DNA of 64,000 nucleotides from Bradyrhizobium sp. U87765 SZCCT0048 (GTDB lineage: Bacteria > Pseudomonadota > Alphaproteobacteria > Rhizobiales > Xanthobacteraceae), in NCBI RefSeq assembly GCF_018131225.1, contig NZ_JAFCMM010000006.1:372001-436000 (forward strand). The letters are read 5' to 3'. The position numbers and the translations under genes were made by a program. A model generated the notes under the pieces. The model did not search any database. It was not told where the DNA came from and worked only from the letters and a program-made list of their open reading frames with translations. Each line of letters opens with the position of its first letter. Positions within the stretch are counted from its first letter, which is position 1. Positions 52,534-61,010 of the stretch are shown one piece after another.

Positions 52534-52607
52534 ATCTTTACATCGTCAAGATAAAGCTAGACCGCGGCGTCGGACGCCGTCAAGCGAAATCTTGACAGTG
52601 TAAATAT
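52534..52607. promoter_or_regulatory. Two TetR-type operators between the carotenoid oxygenase and TetR genes
   Basis: Site 1 is ATCTTTACATCGTCAAGAT (52534-52552). Site 2 is ATCTTGACAGTGTAAATAT (52589-52607). Each is an 8-3-8 inverted repeat with one or two mismatches; centres are 55 bases apart. One lies near each divergent gene. The same motif pair occurs at 42667-42736. Confidence 0.75.
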
Positions 52608-52626
52608 TGCGACCGATAAGTGACGC

Positions 52627-53352
52627 ATGACCAGCAAGACCGAGATGAAGCCAGCCGCAAAGCGCGCCGCGCGCACGGAGCCGCGGGACGGCGCGGACAC
52701 GCCCGCACGCGGCCGGCCGAAGGGGGGCCGCAAGGCCGAGGCGCTCGCGCCCTATCATCATGGCGCGCTGCACGAGGCGCTGTTGACCGCCGCCGAGCGC
52801 ATCCTCGAGCGCGACGGCCTTGTCGGCCTGACGCTGCGCGCCGCGGCGCGCGAAGCCGGCGTGTCCCATGCCGCGCCGACCCATCATTTCGGCGATCTCA
52901 CGGGATTGCTCAGCGAGCTTGCCGCGGTCGGCTTTCGCCGCTTCCGCGAGGCGCTGCTCGCTGCCGCGGCCGCCGAGACGGGGACCGGCGCGCGGCTCGA
53001 CGCCATGGGCGGCGCCTATGTCGCGTTCGCCAAGCGCTATCCCGGCATGTTCACGCTGATGTTCCGCAGCGAGCGGCTCGATCTCGGCCGCCAAGTGCTG
53101 GCGGAGGCGATGGATGCCGCGGGCGCGGCGCTGGCGCAGGCGGTGGGTGCGCGCCGCCAGGAGACGATCGCGCCGGAGGCGCCGTCATTGACCCAGGCCG
53201 CCGACATCGTGCGGGCGTGGGCGATGGTGCATGGTTATGCGGTGTTGCTGCTCGATGGCCGTCTTCGCCATATCCTCGCCCACCTGCCGCGCGGGGCGGA
53301 CGAGGATGCACTGCTGCGTGCGGTGCTGCTGCCGCCCGCGCCGGTGTGCTGA
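52627..53352 (+). CDS. TetR-family transcriptional regulator
   Basis: A 241-residue regulator. An unusually long basic Ala/Lys/Arg N-terminal tail (about 45 residues, e.g. KRAARTEPRDG) precedes the TetR HTH: LLTAAERILERDGLVGLTLR, AAREAGVSHAAPTHHFGDLT. A C-terminal WHG-type ligand domain (AYVAFAKRYPGMFTLMFRSE, AWAMVHGYAVLLLDGRLR) follows. It is divergent from the oxygenase, with paired operators between. It probably represses the oxygenase operon, itself and the membrane-protein pair at 41.4-42.7 kb (inference from matching sites). Confidence 0.88.
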   Translation: MTSKTEMKPAAKRAARTEPRDGADTPARGRPKGGRKAEALAPYHHGALHEALLTAAERILERDGLVGLTLRAAAREAGVSHAAPTHHFGDLTGLLSELAAVGFRRFREALLAAAAAETGTGARLDAMGGAYVAFAKRYPGMFTLMFRSERLDLGRQVLAEAMDAAGAALAQAVGARRQETIAPEAPSLTQAADIVRAWAMVHGYAVLLLDGRLRHILAHLPRGADEDALLRAVLLPPAPVC

Positions 53353-53407
53353 GGTTGCGCGCCGCTGGGGCTGGCGCCGCATGGCGCGCCGGCGCGAGAC
53401 GGCCGCG

Positions 53408-54061
53408 CTATGTCGCCGCTGCGGCTGCAACCGCCGCCGCATGCCGGGCCGCGAGCTCGGTATCTTCGGCGGCGACGGAGGTGAAGCTCGGCCGCGCCGT
53501 CAGGCGGCGGGTGTAGTCGACGATCACGTCGCTCTCGGGCACCATCTTGAACATCATGCCCCAGTTCAGCGCGAGCCCCCACAGGATGTCCGCGGCGGTC
53601 AACCGCTCGCCCAGCAGGTACGGCCCGCGCGCGATCTGCGCTTCCAGCGTCGCCAGCATGGTGTCGAAATCGCCATAGGGCGACATCGCCAGCGGCGCCT
53701 TCGGATTGTTCATGGAGCGGTCGACCAGTCCCGGCTCGTAGCAGGCGGCATAATAGACCAGCCAGCGCAGGTAGGGCCCGCGCAGCGGATCGCCGATCGC
53801 CGGCGCAAGGCCCGCCTCGGGAAAGAGGTCGGCGAGGTAGATGAAGATCGCCACCTGCTCGGTGATCAGGGCGCCGTTGTGCAGGATGGCCGGCACCTTG
53901 CCGAGCGGATTGATGGCCAGATACGGCGCCTGGCGCTGCTCGCCCGCCTTCATGTTGAGGATGTGAAGCTGATAGGGCGCGCCCAGTTCCTTGAGCAGGG
54001 TCAGCGCGCCGGCCGAGCGGCTCTGTGGCGAGTGGAACAGGGTGATGGTGTCGGTGGTCAT
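53408..54061 (-). CDS. Glutathione S-transferase family protein
   Basis: A 217-residue soluble protein with a thioredoxin-like N-terminal domain (TITLFHSPQSRSAGALTLLK, INPLGKVPAILHNGALITEQ) and a helical C-terminal domain (LTAADILWGLALNWGMMF). The Ser/Arg in PQSRSAG occupy the usual beta/theta-type active-site area. ATG 54061 has AGGA upstream. It is divergent from the WYL regulator, which may control it through the repeat at 54131-54151. Confidence 0.87.
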   Translation of the reverse strand: MTTDTITLFHSPQSRSAGALTLLKELGAPYQLHILNMKAGEQRQAPYLAINPLGKVPAILHNGALITEQVAIFIYLADLFPEAGLAPAIGDPLRGPYLRWLVYYAACYEPGLVDRSMNNPKAPLAMSPYGDFDTMLATLEAQIARGPYLLGERLTAADILWGLALNWGMMFKMVPESDVIVDYTRRLTARPSFTSVAAEDTELAARHAAAVAAAAAT

Positions 54062-54130
54062 GGCTTGTCCTGACGTGAGGAAGGTCCGGCGTCCGATGTC
54101 GCGCCGGCCGGGGCCACGATACGGGGCCAT

Positions 54131-54151
54131 ACCTGTCAGTTTCTGTCAGGT
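54131..54151. promoter_or_regulatory. Imperfect palindrome between the GST and WYL-regulator genes
   Basis: A 21-base element with symmetrical half-sites ACCTGnCAG and CTGnCAGGT separated by three bases, ending 18 bases before the regulator start and about 70 bases before the GST start. A likely autoregulatory operator. Confidence 0.55.
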
Positions 54152-54169
54152 TGGTTTAGACTGTCTCAC

Positions 54170-55162
54170 ATGCGCGCCAGCCGTCTCCTTACCATCCTGA
54201 CCACCCTCCAGGCCCGCGGCCGGGTCACAGCAAAGACGCTGGCCGACGAGTGCGAGGTGTCGCTGCGCACCATCTATCGCGACGTCGATGCCCTCAGCGC
54301 GGCGGGCATTCCCGTCTACAGCGAGCGCGGCTCGGAGGGCGGCTACCGCCTGCTCGACGGCTACCGCACCCGCCTCAACGGCCTGTCCGCCCGCGAGGCC
54401 GAGGCGCTGTTCATGACCGGGCTGTCGGGGCCTGCGGCTGATCTGGGCCTTGGCGCGGTGATGGCGGCGGCGCAGACCAAGCTGCTGGCGGCGATGCCGG
54501 TCGAGCTGCGCGCCGGCGCGGAGCGCGTGCGGGCGCGCTTCCATCTCGATGCGCCGGGATGGTTCGGCGAGGCCGAGCAGCCTGCCCATCTCACCGCCAT
54601 CGCCAACGCGGTATGGGAGCAGCGCGCGCTGCAGATCCGCTATCGCAGCTGGAAGGCGGAGAAGCACCGCCGCATCGAGCCGCTCGGCATCGTGCTCAAG
54701 GGCGGCTCCTGGTACGTCGCCGGCCAGGTCGGGACCAGCGTGCGGATCTACCGCATCGCCCGCATCCGCGAGCTCGCCATGCTCGACGAGCGTTTTGAGC
54801 GGCCGGAGAGCTTCGATCTCGCGACGTTCTGGGCCGACAGCACCCAGCGGCTCGGCGAGGAGCTGCACAGCAACCGCGCCACGGTGCGGCTGTCGCCGAT
54901 GGGCGTGAAGCTGATGGAAATGTTGCTGTCGCCCCTGGTGCGCAACGGCGCCGTCATTGCTGCGGAGGCCGACGCCGACGGCTGGCGCGTGGTGACGCTG
55001 CCGGTGGGCTCGGAGCGCCAGGCGGCGGCGGAACTGATGTCGTTCGGTCCGGAAGCGGAGGTGCTGGCGCCGCAAGCGCTGCGCCTGAGGATCGCCGCAC
55101 TCGCCGCCGAGCTCGTGCGGCTCTATGGCGAGAAGGCGCACCTGGAGGCTGTCTCCACGTAA
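54170..55162 (+). CDS. YafY/PafB-like WYL-domain transcriptional regulator
   Basis: A 330-residue regulator. The N-terminal HTH_11 (RLLTILTTLQARGRVTAKTL, CEVSLRTIYRDVDALSAAGI) is followed by a WYL domain (ALQIRYRSWKAEKHRRIEPL, KGGSWYVAGQ, IYRIARIRELAM) and a C-terminal WCX-like region (VTLPVGSERQAAAELMSFG). WYL proteins sense nucleotides or other small ligands. It diverges from the GST gene. Confidence 0.9.
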   Translation: MRASRLLTILTTLQARGRVTAKTLADECEVSLRTIYRDVDALSAAGIPVYSERGSEGGYRLLDGYRTRLNGLSAREAEALFMTGLSGPAADLGLGAVMAAAQTKLLAAMPVELRAGAERVRARFHLDAPGWFGEAEQPAHLTAIANAVWEQRALQIRYRSWKAEKHRRIEPLGIVLKGGSWYVAGQVGTSVRIYRIARIRELAMLDERFERPESFDLATFWADSTQRLGEELHSNRATVRLSPMGVKLMEMLLSPLVRNGAVIAAEADADGWRVVTLPVGSERQAAAELMSFGPEAEVLAPQALRLRIAALAAELVRLYGEKAHLEAVST

Positions 55163-55195
55163 ACGGTTTCGTGCGCGATGGACACCGGCGCGCGT

Positions 55196-55798
55196 TCAGC
55201 GCGGCAACGCCAGCTCCGTGGCGCGGCCCGGCGTTCCGGCAACGATAATCTTGTCCGTCGCGCAATCGAAGCCGCGCGCCTGTGTGTCGGCGGTGCGCTG
55301 CGCCAGCGCCTCGGCATCCACGTTGGCGGCAACGTCGACATAAGCGACATGGCAGACAGCGCCGGGCGACAGCCGCGTGACCACGAGCAGCGCCCGCGTG
55401 CGCGGCCGGCCGTCGGGGCTGGCATCGTCATTGTCGGCGAGATGCCAGCGCTGGATCATGGCAAAGGGCTGGCCGCCGGCGAGCCGCCATGCAATGCGTG
55501 CGTCGGTGGAGTTGAACGGGCCGAAGCTCTGCGTGGCCGCGGGTTCCGCGCTCGCCTGCCGGACGGTGCGGCCGGCGGAGACGGTTTCGCGCAGGTCCGT
55601 TTCCGTCTTGCGGACGATCCAGCCCGCGGGGCCGCGGCAGGCTCGGGGTGGCGGCGGATCGCGATGGCCCGAGGGCGCAGGGCAACTGGTGACCGCCAGC
55701 GACGGCGGGTCATCGGCGGCGGCGGGGGATGCGAGCGCCGCCAGCATGGCGGCGAGCGGGCCCGCCGCACGGGAGCGACGAGCGGCAGGGGCTGTCAT
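55196..55798 (-). CDS. Secreted protein of unknown function
   Basis: A 200-residue exported protein. The signal MTAPAARRSRAAGPLAAMLA ends near SPAAADDPP. The mature part has Cys in VTSCPAP, PRACRGP, AVCHVAY and DCATDK, a predicted beta-rich core (ARIAWRLAGGQPFAMIQRWH) and a C-terminal ATELALPR. No domain recognised. The start skips a 25-residue extension without support. It converges with the WYL gene. Confidence 0.7.
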   Translation of the reverse strand: MTAPAARRSRAAGPLAAMLAALASPAAADDPPSLAVTSCPAPSGHRDPPPPRACRGPAGWIVRKTETDLRETVSAGRTVRQASAEPAATQSFGPFNSTDARIAWRLAGGQPFAMIQRWHLADNDDASPDGRPRTRALLVVTRLSPGAVCHVAYVDVAANVDAEALAQRTADTQARGFDCATDKIIVAGTPGRATELALPR

Positions 55799-56011
55799 GG
55801 CAAACACGCGGCTCGGATCATGGGCGGTTGGTCGCAATAGGATGTGGATCGGTTCGGTGAAACCGCGTGGCAAGGCATGACTTTTGCTTCGAAAGCTCTA
55901 TAGAGAAACGTCCACGGAAGAATCGCCGCAGGGCTCGTCCCGAGTCGCAGGCCTGCGATCGGCGGCGGGATTGCAGATCACCCCACGTCACGGATCAGCC
56001 GCTTCGCTCCC

Positions 56012-56620
56012 ATGCCTGTCATTTCCAGCCGCAAGCCCTATCGCATCGGTCGCTCCAAGACCGGCCTCGGTCTGTTCGCCACCAAGCCGATCAAGAAGGG
56101 CGACGAGATCATCGAGTATTTCGGTCCGCTGCTCGACTCGCGCAACGAGAAGCACGACGCCATCGAGAACAAGTACCTGTTCGAGATCAACAACCGCTGG
56201 ACCATCGACGGTTCCGTCCGCCGCAACATCGCGCGCTACATCAACCATGCCTGCCGGCCCAACGCCGAGTCGGACGTGCAGGAGCGCAAGCGCAAGGTGT
56301 TCATCCGCGCGATCAAGAACATCCAGCCGGGCGAAGAGATCAACTACGACTACGGCCGCGACTACTTCAAGGAATACCTCAAGCCGATCGGCTGCCTGTG
56401 CGAGGCCTGCGTGAAGAAGCGCAAGCTCGCGGCTGCCGAAGAGCGCGCCGCGAAAAAGAAGGCCAAGGCCCGTGCCGAGAAGCGCGCGGCGGCGAAGAAG
56501 ACGACCAACGGCACCGGCCGCGCCAACGGTCATGCCGTCGCCTCCAGGGTGGTCGGCAAGCGCAAGACGTCCGTGGCCGGCAAGACCGCGTCGGCCAAGA
56601 AGCGCGCCAAGGCGCACTGA
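56012..56620 (+). CDS. SET-domain protein with a histone-H1-like basic tail
   Basis: A 202-residue protein. The SET domain (residues 8-140) has the AdoMet-binding SKTGLGLFATKPIKKGDEII, the pseudoknot motif RRNIARYINHACRPNAE, EEINYDYGRDYF, and a post-SET Cys cluster CLCEAC. About 60 residues rich in Lys/Ala/Arg follow (AAKKKAKARAEKRAAAKKTT), like bacterial histone-H1-type tails. Lysine methylation is the family activity; the target is unknown, possibly a DNA-associated protein. ATG 56012 starts the conserved domain. Confidence 0.87.
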   Translation: MPVISSRKPYRIGRSKTGLGLFATKPIKKGDEIIEYFGPLLDSRNEKHDAIENKYLFEINNRWTIDGSVRRNIARYINHACRPNAESDVQERKRKVFIRAIKNIQPGEEINYDYGRDYFKEYLKPIGCLCEACVKKRKLAAAEERAAKKKAKARAEKRAAAKKTTNGTGRANGHAVASRVVGKRKTSVAGKTASAKKRAKAH

Positions 56621-56684
56621 GTGGTGGTCATCGTTGGCGGTCAGGTGATCTCTCGCCTGGTCGCCTTCTTCAAGTCTGCGGGAC

Positions 56685-56951
56685 TTATTCCTGCTGGTCT
56701 TCGTGCCGCCTCCGCCGCACCTCGCGCATGACCTTCCTCGGACACACCAGCGTCGCGCGCTGCTCGACGGCGGCGACGTAGGCGACGACGAACGCGCCGG
56801 TGTCGCGCACCACGGTGTCGGGCATGTGGAGCGCGCCGGCGACGAGCCGGGTCGTGGCCATCACCAGCAGCCGTGTGAGCAGGCGGGCCTCGTGGACGAC
56901 GGCGGGGTGGCGCACGAACGCGCGTCCGACGTGAAGGGCAAGCGACAGCAT
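56685..56951 (-). CDS. Small protein of unknown function
   Basis: An 88-residue helical protein (MLSLALHVGRAFVRHPAVVH, LLVMATTRLVAGALHMPD) ending in a basic, charged tail (RKVMREVRRRRHEDQQE). GGGAGA lies seven bases upstream of the ATG. It may be a peripheral membrane protein; no family is recognised. It diverges from the XRE regulator, with the palindrome 57045-57061 between. Confidence 0.6.
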   Translation of the reverse strand: MLSLALHVGRAFVRHPAVVHEARLLTRLLVMATTRLVAGALHMPDTVVRDTGAFVVAYVAAVEQRATLVCPRKVMREVRRRRHEDQQE

Positions 56952-57044
56952 GACGGGTCTCCCGAACCTCGGTGCGGCGGGCAGGGGCCCGGCGCGGGGG
57001 CTGTGATCTGACGCCGACCATGGCGGATCGGCGCGGCCGGTTCG

Positions 57045-57061
57045 ATTACCTGGCAGGTAAT
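57045..57061. promoter_or_regulatory. Perfect palindrome ATTACCTGGCAGGTAAT (XRE operator candidate)
   Basis: Two 8-bp arms ATTACCTG/CAGGTAAT around a single G, 35 bases before the XRE start and about 95 bases upstream of the divergent small gene. Position and perfect symmetry point to autoregulation by the XRE protein. Confidence 0.7.
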
Positions 57062-57095
57062 GGATCGTGTGCAGGGTGCATGTTAGCGTTCGGAC

Positions 57096-57923
57096 ATGAT
57101 GACAACCCACGTCGCCCCTTCGAAGGCCGCCGTTGCGCGGCCTGTCCATGTCGGCGAGTACCTGCGCGAATGGCGCCAGCGCCGCCGGCTCAGCCAGCTC
57201 GACCTCGCCTCCGAGGCCGAGATCTCCGCCCGCCATCTCAGCTTCATGGAGACCGGCCGCGCCACGCCGTCGCGCGACATGGTGCTGCGTCTCACCGAGC
57301 GGCTCGACGTGCCCTTACGCGAGCGCAACGTCATGCTGGTGGCCGCGGGCTTCGCGCCGGCGTACCCGCTGCGCTCGCTCGACGATCCGGCGCTGCAGGC
57401 GGCGCGCCAGGCGGTCAATCTCGTGCTCAAGGCCCACGAGCCCAATCCGGCGCTCGCGGTCGACCGTCACTGGAATCTGGTCACCGCCAACCGCATGGTG
57501 ACGCCGCTGCTGGAAGGCGTGCCGCAGCGCCTGCTCGGCAATCCGCTCAACGTGCTGCGGCTCAGCTTCCATCCCGAAGGCCTCGCGCCGCGCACGGTCA
57601 ACCTCGCCGAATGGTGCGCGCATTTGCTGGAGCGGCTGCAGCGCCAGTGCGAAGCCTCGGCCGATCCGGTGCTGGTCGCGCTCTACGACGAACTGAAGAG
57701 CTATCCGATCCCGGCGCGGCGCACGCCGCATGCGCCGGCGGTGGACAGCGTCGCGGTGCCGTTTCGCATGCGGCTCGGCGATGACGTGCTCAGCTTCTTC
57801 TCCACCACCATGGTGTTCGGCACGCCCATCGACATCACGCTGTCGGAGCTGGCCATCGAGACGTTCTTCCCGGCGGACGATGCGACCGCCGCGCGGATGC
57901 GCGAGATCGCGGCGGGGATGTGA
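57096..57923 (+). CDS. XRE-family regulator with MmyB-like ligand-binding domain
   Basis: A 275-residue regulator. The N-terminal HTH_31-type domain (VGEYLREWRQRRRLSQLDLA, EISARHLSFMETGRATPSRD) is followed by an MmyB-like PAS-related domain that starts ALAVDRHWNLVTANR and contains LSFHPEGLAPRTVNLAEW and VPFRMRLGDDVLSFFSTTMV. It is usually autoregulated or controls a neighbouring dehydrogenase/hydrolase. The first two Met codons are both possible starts. Confidence 0.87.
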   Translation: MMTTHVAPSKAAVARPVHVGEYLREWRQRRRLSQLDLASEAEISARHLSFMETGRATPSRDMVLRLTERLDVPLRERNVMLVAAGFAPAYPLRSLDDPALQAARQAVNLVLKAHEPNPALAVDRHWNLVTANRMVTPLLEGVPQRLLGNPLNVLRLSFHPEGLAPRTVNLAEWCAHLLERLQRQCEASADPVLVALYDELKSYPIPARRTPHAPAVDSVAVPFRMRLGDDVLSFFSTTMVFGTPIDITLSELAIETFFPADDATAARMREIAAGM

Positions 57924-58162
57924 CGGGCGCGGTCTGTCCGAAGGACGCGATCCTGCCGCCGGGGCGATCGTGGCGTGCGACATCTGCCTGTCATGCGCTG
58001 CGCGGTCGAAAGTCGGGCCTTGTTTTTGTGTCAGCTTTTCTCACATGACCTGCGAATTTTCCTGAATTGTCCGGCGCGCTTGCGAGAGATACCCTCGCAT
58101 CGGGATCGCGCGGCCCGCGCGGGGCGGGCGCAGACGCGATCCGAACAGGAGACACACCCGGC

Positions 58163-58588
58163 ATGGTCTGCGACACGAACGTTCGGTCCGGTCAGTGTCA
58201 CTGCGGCGCGGTGCGCTTCAAGGTGACGCTCAGCGACGGCTTCCATTCGATCCGCCGCTGCACCTGCTCGTACTGCCGGATGCGCGGCGCCGTGGTCGTC
58301 ATGGCGGAGATGGGCGGAATCGAGATCCTGCAGGGCGAGGATGCGCTGACAAGCTATCGTTTCCATACAGGATCGGCGCAGCACTTCTTCTGCGCGCGCT
58401 GCGGCATCTATACCCATCATCAGCGGCGATCCGACCAGAGCCTCTACGCCGTCAACGTCGCCTGCCTCGACGGCATCAGCCCGTTCGATTTCGCCGAGGT
58501 GCCGGTCATGGACGGCATCAACCACACCAGCGACACCGGCAAGCCGACCCGTCGCGCAGGCACGCTTCGTTTCATCCCGGCCGATTGA
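58163..58588 (+). CDS. GFA/CENP-V-family protein
   Basis: A 141-residue zinc protein with the three Cys sets GQCHCGAVRFK, CTCSYCRMRG and FCARCGIYTHH. It is a second member of the family also found at 15825. ATG 58163 is chosen because it begins just before the domain and has AGGAG 11 bases upstream; the frame extends 96 bases further. Substrate unknown. Confidence 0.82.
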   Translation: MVCDTNVRSGQCHCGAVRFKVTLSDGFHSIRRCTCSYCRMRGAVVVMAEMGGIEILQGEDALTSYRFHTGSAQHFFCARCGIYTHHQRRSDQSLYAVNVACLDGISPFDFAEVPVMDGINHTSDTGKPTRRAGTLRFIPAD

Positions 58589-58679
58589 CGTTCGCTCGCG
58601 GCCGGTCACCGCCCGGCAGGGTTTAGGTGAACGGCCCCCGGGCGTTGTCGTCGCATGTGGCGGTCTCGGGCGGTCCTCC

Positions 58680-59930
58680 TCATGCTCCCGCCACGGCCGG
58701 CTTGGGCAATCTTGCCGGCAGGAACGACACTGCGAGCAGGACCACGAAAGCCGCGCCAGCGAGGATCTTGAACAGCGTGTCGAAGCCCCAGCGCTCGTAG
58801 ACGATCGAGATCAGCGGCAGCGCTGTGGCGAGCGCGGTGAAGCTGACGACGTAGCGTACGCCATAGATGCGGGCGCGGGCCTCGCCGCTCGCCATCTTGC
58901 CGACCATGTAGTCGTTGATCGGGATCTGGCCGAACGCGCCGAGCATGAAGCCGAGCGCGACCGCCAGCGCGAGGCCGTCGTGCAGGCCCGGCATCAGCGC
59001 GAAGAACACCAGCTGCATCGCGGCGGCGCCGAGGAACACGACGCGCGGGCCATGGCGGTCGAGCAGATGGCCGACCGCGAGCTGGGCCATCGACGCCACC
59101 GCGAACACCGTGAAGGCGAAGGCGCCGACCATGGTGGCGACGTCGGCGCGGGCGGTGAGGCCGCTGGTGTTGAGCCAGTCGGCCAGCGCCTGCGCCGTGC
59201 CCTGCAGGCGCTCGTCGAAGATTTTTGGCAGCGCGAAGGTCGTCGACTGGAATACGATGCTCGATACCGACGTGGTCAGGAACACGATCGCCGAGATCCG
59301 CAGCAGCAGCGCCCGATGGCTCGCCGCGTCCACGACGGCAGCAGTGGCCGGCGCAGTGGACACGGTCTTCGGCCGGGTGATGTCCTGCCACACCGTGACG
59401 GTGTAGATTACGCCGGTGATGATCGAGACGACGCCGGGCACCACGAATGCCGCGCGCCAGCCGCCATGGTCGATGAAGTAGCCGGTGACGAGCGCGGCGC
59501 TGGCGACGCCGAGATTGCCCCACACGCCGTTGACCGCGAGGCGCATGCCGGTGTTCTTCCAGCGCTGGGTGACGATGGCGAGCCCGACCGGGTGATAGAT
59601 CGCGGCGAACACGCCGACCACGAACAGCCCGATGCCGACCTGCAGTGGCGTCGCCGCGAACGCGGTGGCGATCGCGGCCAGGCCGATGCCGATGAAGAAC
59701 ACGCTGATCATGCCCTCGCGGCTCCACTTGTCGGCGAGCCAGCCCGCCGGCAGCGAGAACAGCCCGAATGCGAAGAAGCCGGGCGTGGCGTATTTCAGCA
59801 GTTCGCCGTAGCCCAGCCCCCATTCCCGCGACAGCGCCAGCGCCGCCACGGTGGCGAAGATCAGGGTGAACAGGTGGTCGAGGAAGTGACCGATGTTGAG
59901 GAACAGGAAGAGGGTCCGGTCGCGATTCAT
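58680..59930 (-). CDS. MFS transporter (Fsr-like)
   Basis: A 416-residue 12-helix carrier. The N-terminal half has LFLFLNIGHFLDHLFTLIFA and the characteristic AAIYHPVGLAIV loop shared with the fosmidomycin-resistance (Fsr) group. It ends FVVLLAVSFLPARL. Substrate not predictable; export of a toxic compound or import of a small organic ion are both possible. It diverges from an AraC regulator and shares its promoter repeats. Confidence 0.87.
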   Translation of the reverse strand: MNRDRTLFLFLNIGHFLDHLFTLIFATVAALALSREWGLGYGELLKYATPGFFAFGLFSLPAGWLADKWSREGMISVFFIGIGLAAIATAFAATPLQVGIGLFVVGVFAAIYHPVGLAIVTQRWKNTGMRLAVNGVWGNLGVASAALVTGYFIDHGGWRAAFVVPGVVSIITGVIYTVTVWQDITRPKTVSTAPATAAVVDAASHRALLLRISAIVFLTTSVSSIVFQSTTFALPKIFDERLQGTAQALADWLNTSGLTARADVATMVGAFAFTVFAVASMAQLAVGHLLDRHGPRVVFLGAAAMQLVFFALMPGLHDGLALAVALGFMLGAFGQIPINDYMVGKMASGEARARIYGVRYVVSFTALATALPLISIVYERWGFDTLFKILAGAAFVVLLAVSFLPARLPKPAVAGA

Positions 59931-59966
59931 GGCAGCCCCGTCGGTTGCGTCGGGCTGACGATAGGC

Positions 59967-60013
59967 TTGGCATATTGGCGTTGTCGTGCCAATTTTCGTC
60001 GAAAATCTGCCAA
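59967..60013. promoter_or_regulatory. Repeat cluster between the MFS and AraC genes
   Basis: The cluster has a perfect palindrome ATTTTCGTCGAAAAT (59992-60006) flanked by TGCCAA at 59988-59993 and 60008-60013, and an inverted TTGGCA at 59967-59972. The spacing suits an AraC-type site for divergent control; inferred from sequence only. Confidence 0.5.
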
Positions 60014-60045
60014 GCTCGCCCAGCCTTTTCGCCCGAGGGGTGCCG

Positions 60046-60900
60046 ATGCCGCGTCACATCGCCAAGCCGCCTCCGCTTCCGCCTCCGCCGCTGCTGTCCG
60101 CTTCCGCGCCGCCGCGCGCGCGGTCGGGCGACAGCAGTGACGCCGACGCCTATCAGTTCGTGCCGCGGCCGCTCGCGGCGATGGCCAAGAGCTTCGCCGA
60201 CGGCTTCGAGATCCGGCCGCATCGCCATGTCCGCGACCAGCTGGTGTATGCCGTCACCGGCGTGATGCGGGTGCGCACCGCGCAGGAGGCGTGGATCGTG
60301 CCGCCGGACCGTGCGGTGTATCTGCCGGCCGCCACCGTGCACGCCATCAGCATCCGCGGCCGGGTCGAGATGCGCACGCTGTATATCGCCCGCGATGCCC
60401 ATGACGACCTGCCGGCGGCGCCGACGGTGATCGAGGTGTCGGCGCTGCTGCGCGAGCTGGTGCTGGCGCTGATCGAGGAGCCGGTGGTCTATGACGAAAA
60501 AGGCCGCGGCGGCGCCGTCGCCTATCTCATCCTCGCCGAGATCGCCAGCGCGCGGCGGCTGTCGCTGATGATCCCGATGCCGCGCGATGCACGGCTGTTG
60601 CGGCTGTGCGAGGCGCTGCTTGCCGATCCGGCGCGCCGCACCACGCTCGACGGCTGGGTCGAGACTGCCGGCGCCTCCGTGCGCACGCTAGCGCGGCTGT
60701 TCGAGACCGAGACGGGCCTCAGTTTCGCCGCGTGGCGCCAGCGCGTGCGCTTTCACAGCGCCATGGAGGCGATCGTCGCCGGCGCGCCGATCGGCGAGGT
60801 CGCCGTCGCCAATGGCTATCGTTCGGCGAGCGCGTTCGCGGCCGCGTTCCGCAAGGTGATGGGGCAGGCGCCGTCGTCGCTGCGTCCGGCCGGCGGCTGA
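60046..60900 (+). CDS. AraC-family transcriptional regulator (cupin sensor)
   Basis: A 284-residue regulator. A Pro-rich start is followed by a cupin sensor (GFEIRPHRHVRDQLVYAVTG, VPPDRAVYLPAATVHAISIR) and an AraC double HTH (TLDGWVETAGASVRTLARLF, IGEVAVANGYRSASAFAAAF). The His pattern in PHRH and TVHA suggests a metal or small-molecule pocket. ATG 60046 has CGAGGGG upstream. It probably activates the MFS gene. Confidence 0.9.
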   Translation: MPRHIAKPPPLPPPPLLSASAPPRARSGDSSDADAYQFVPRPLAAMAKSFADGFEIRPHRHVRDQLVYAVTGVMRVRTAQEAWIVPPDRAVYLPAATVHAISIRGRVEMRTLYIARDAHDDLPAAPTVIEVSALLRELVLALIEEPVVYDEKGRGGAVAYLILAEIASARRLSLMIPMPRDARLLRLCEALLADPARRTTLDGWVETAGASVRTLARLFETETGLSFAAWRQRVRFHSAMEAIVAGAPIGEVAVANGYRSASAFAAAFRKVMGQAPSSLRPAGG

Positions 60901-61010
60901 CATGTGCTGGCGGGTTACCCTTCGGGAACCGCATCTTGTGTCCGGCGGAGGGCCGGCTTATGTGCCGGACACCGTCGTCACCGTCATCCCTGCCGCCAAG
61001 GAGACCGCCC

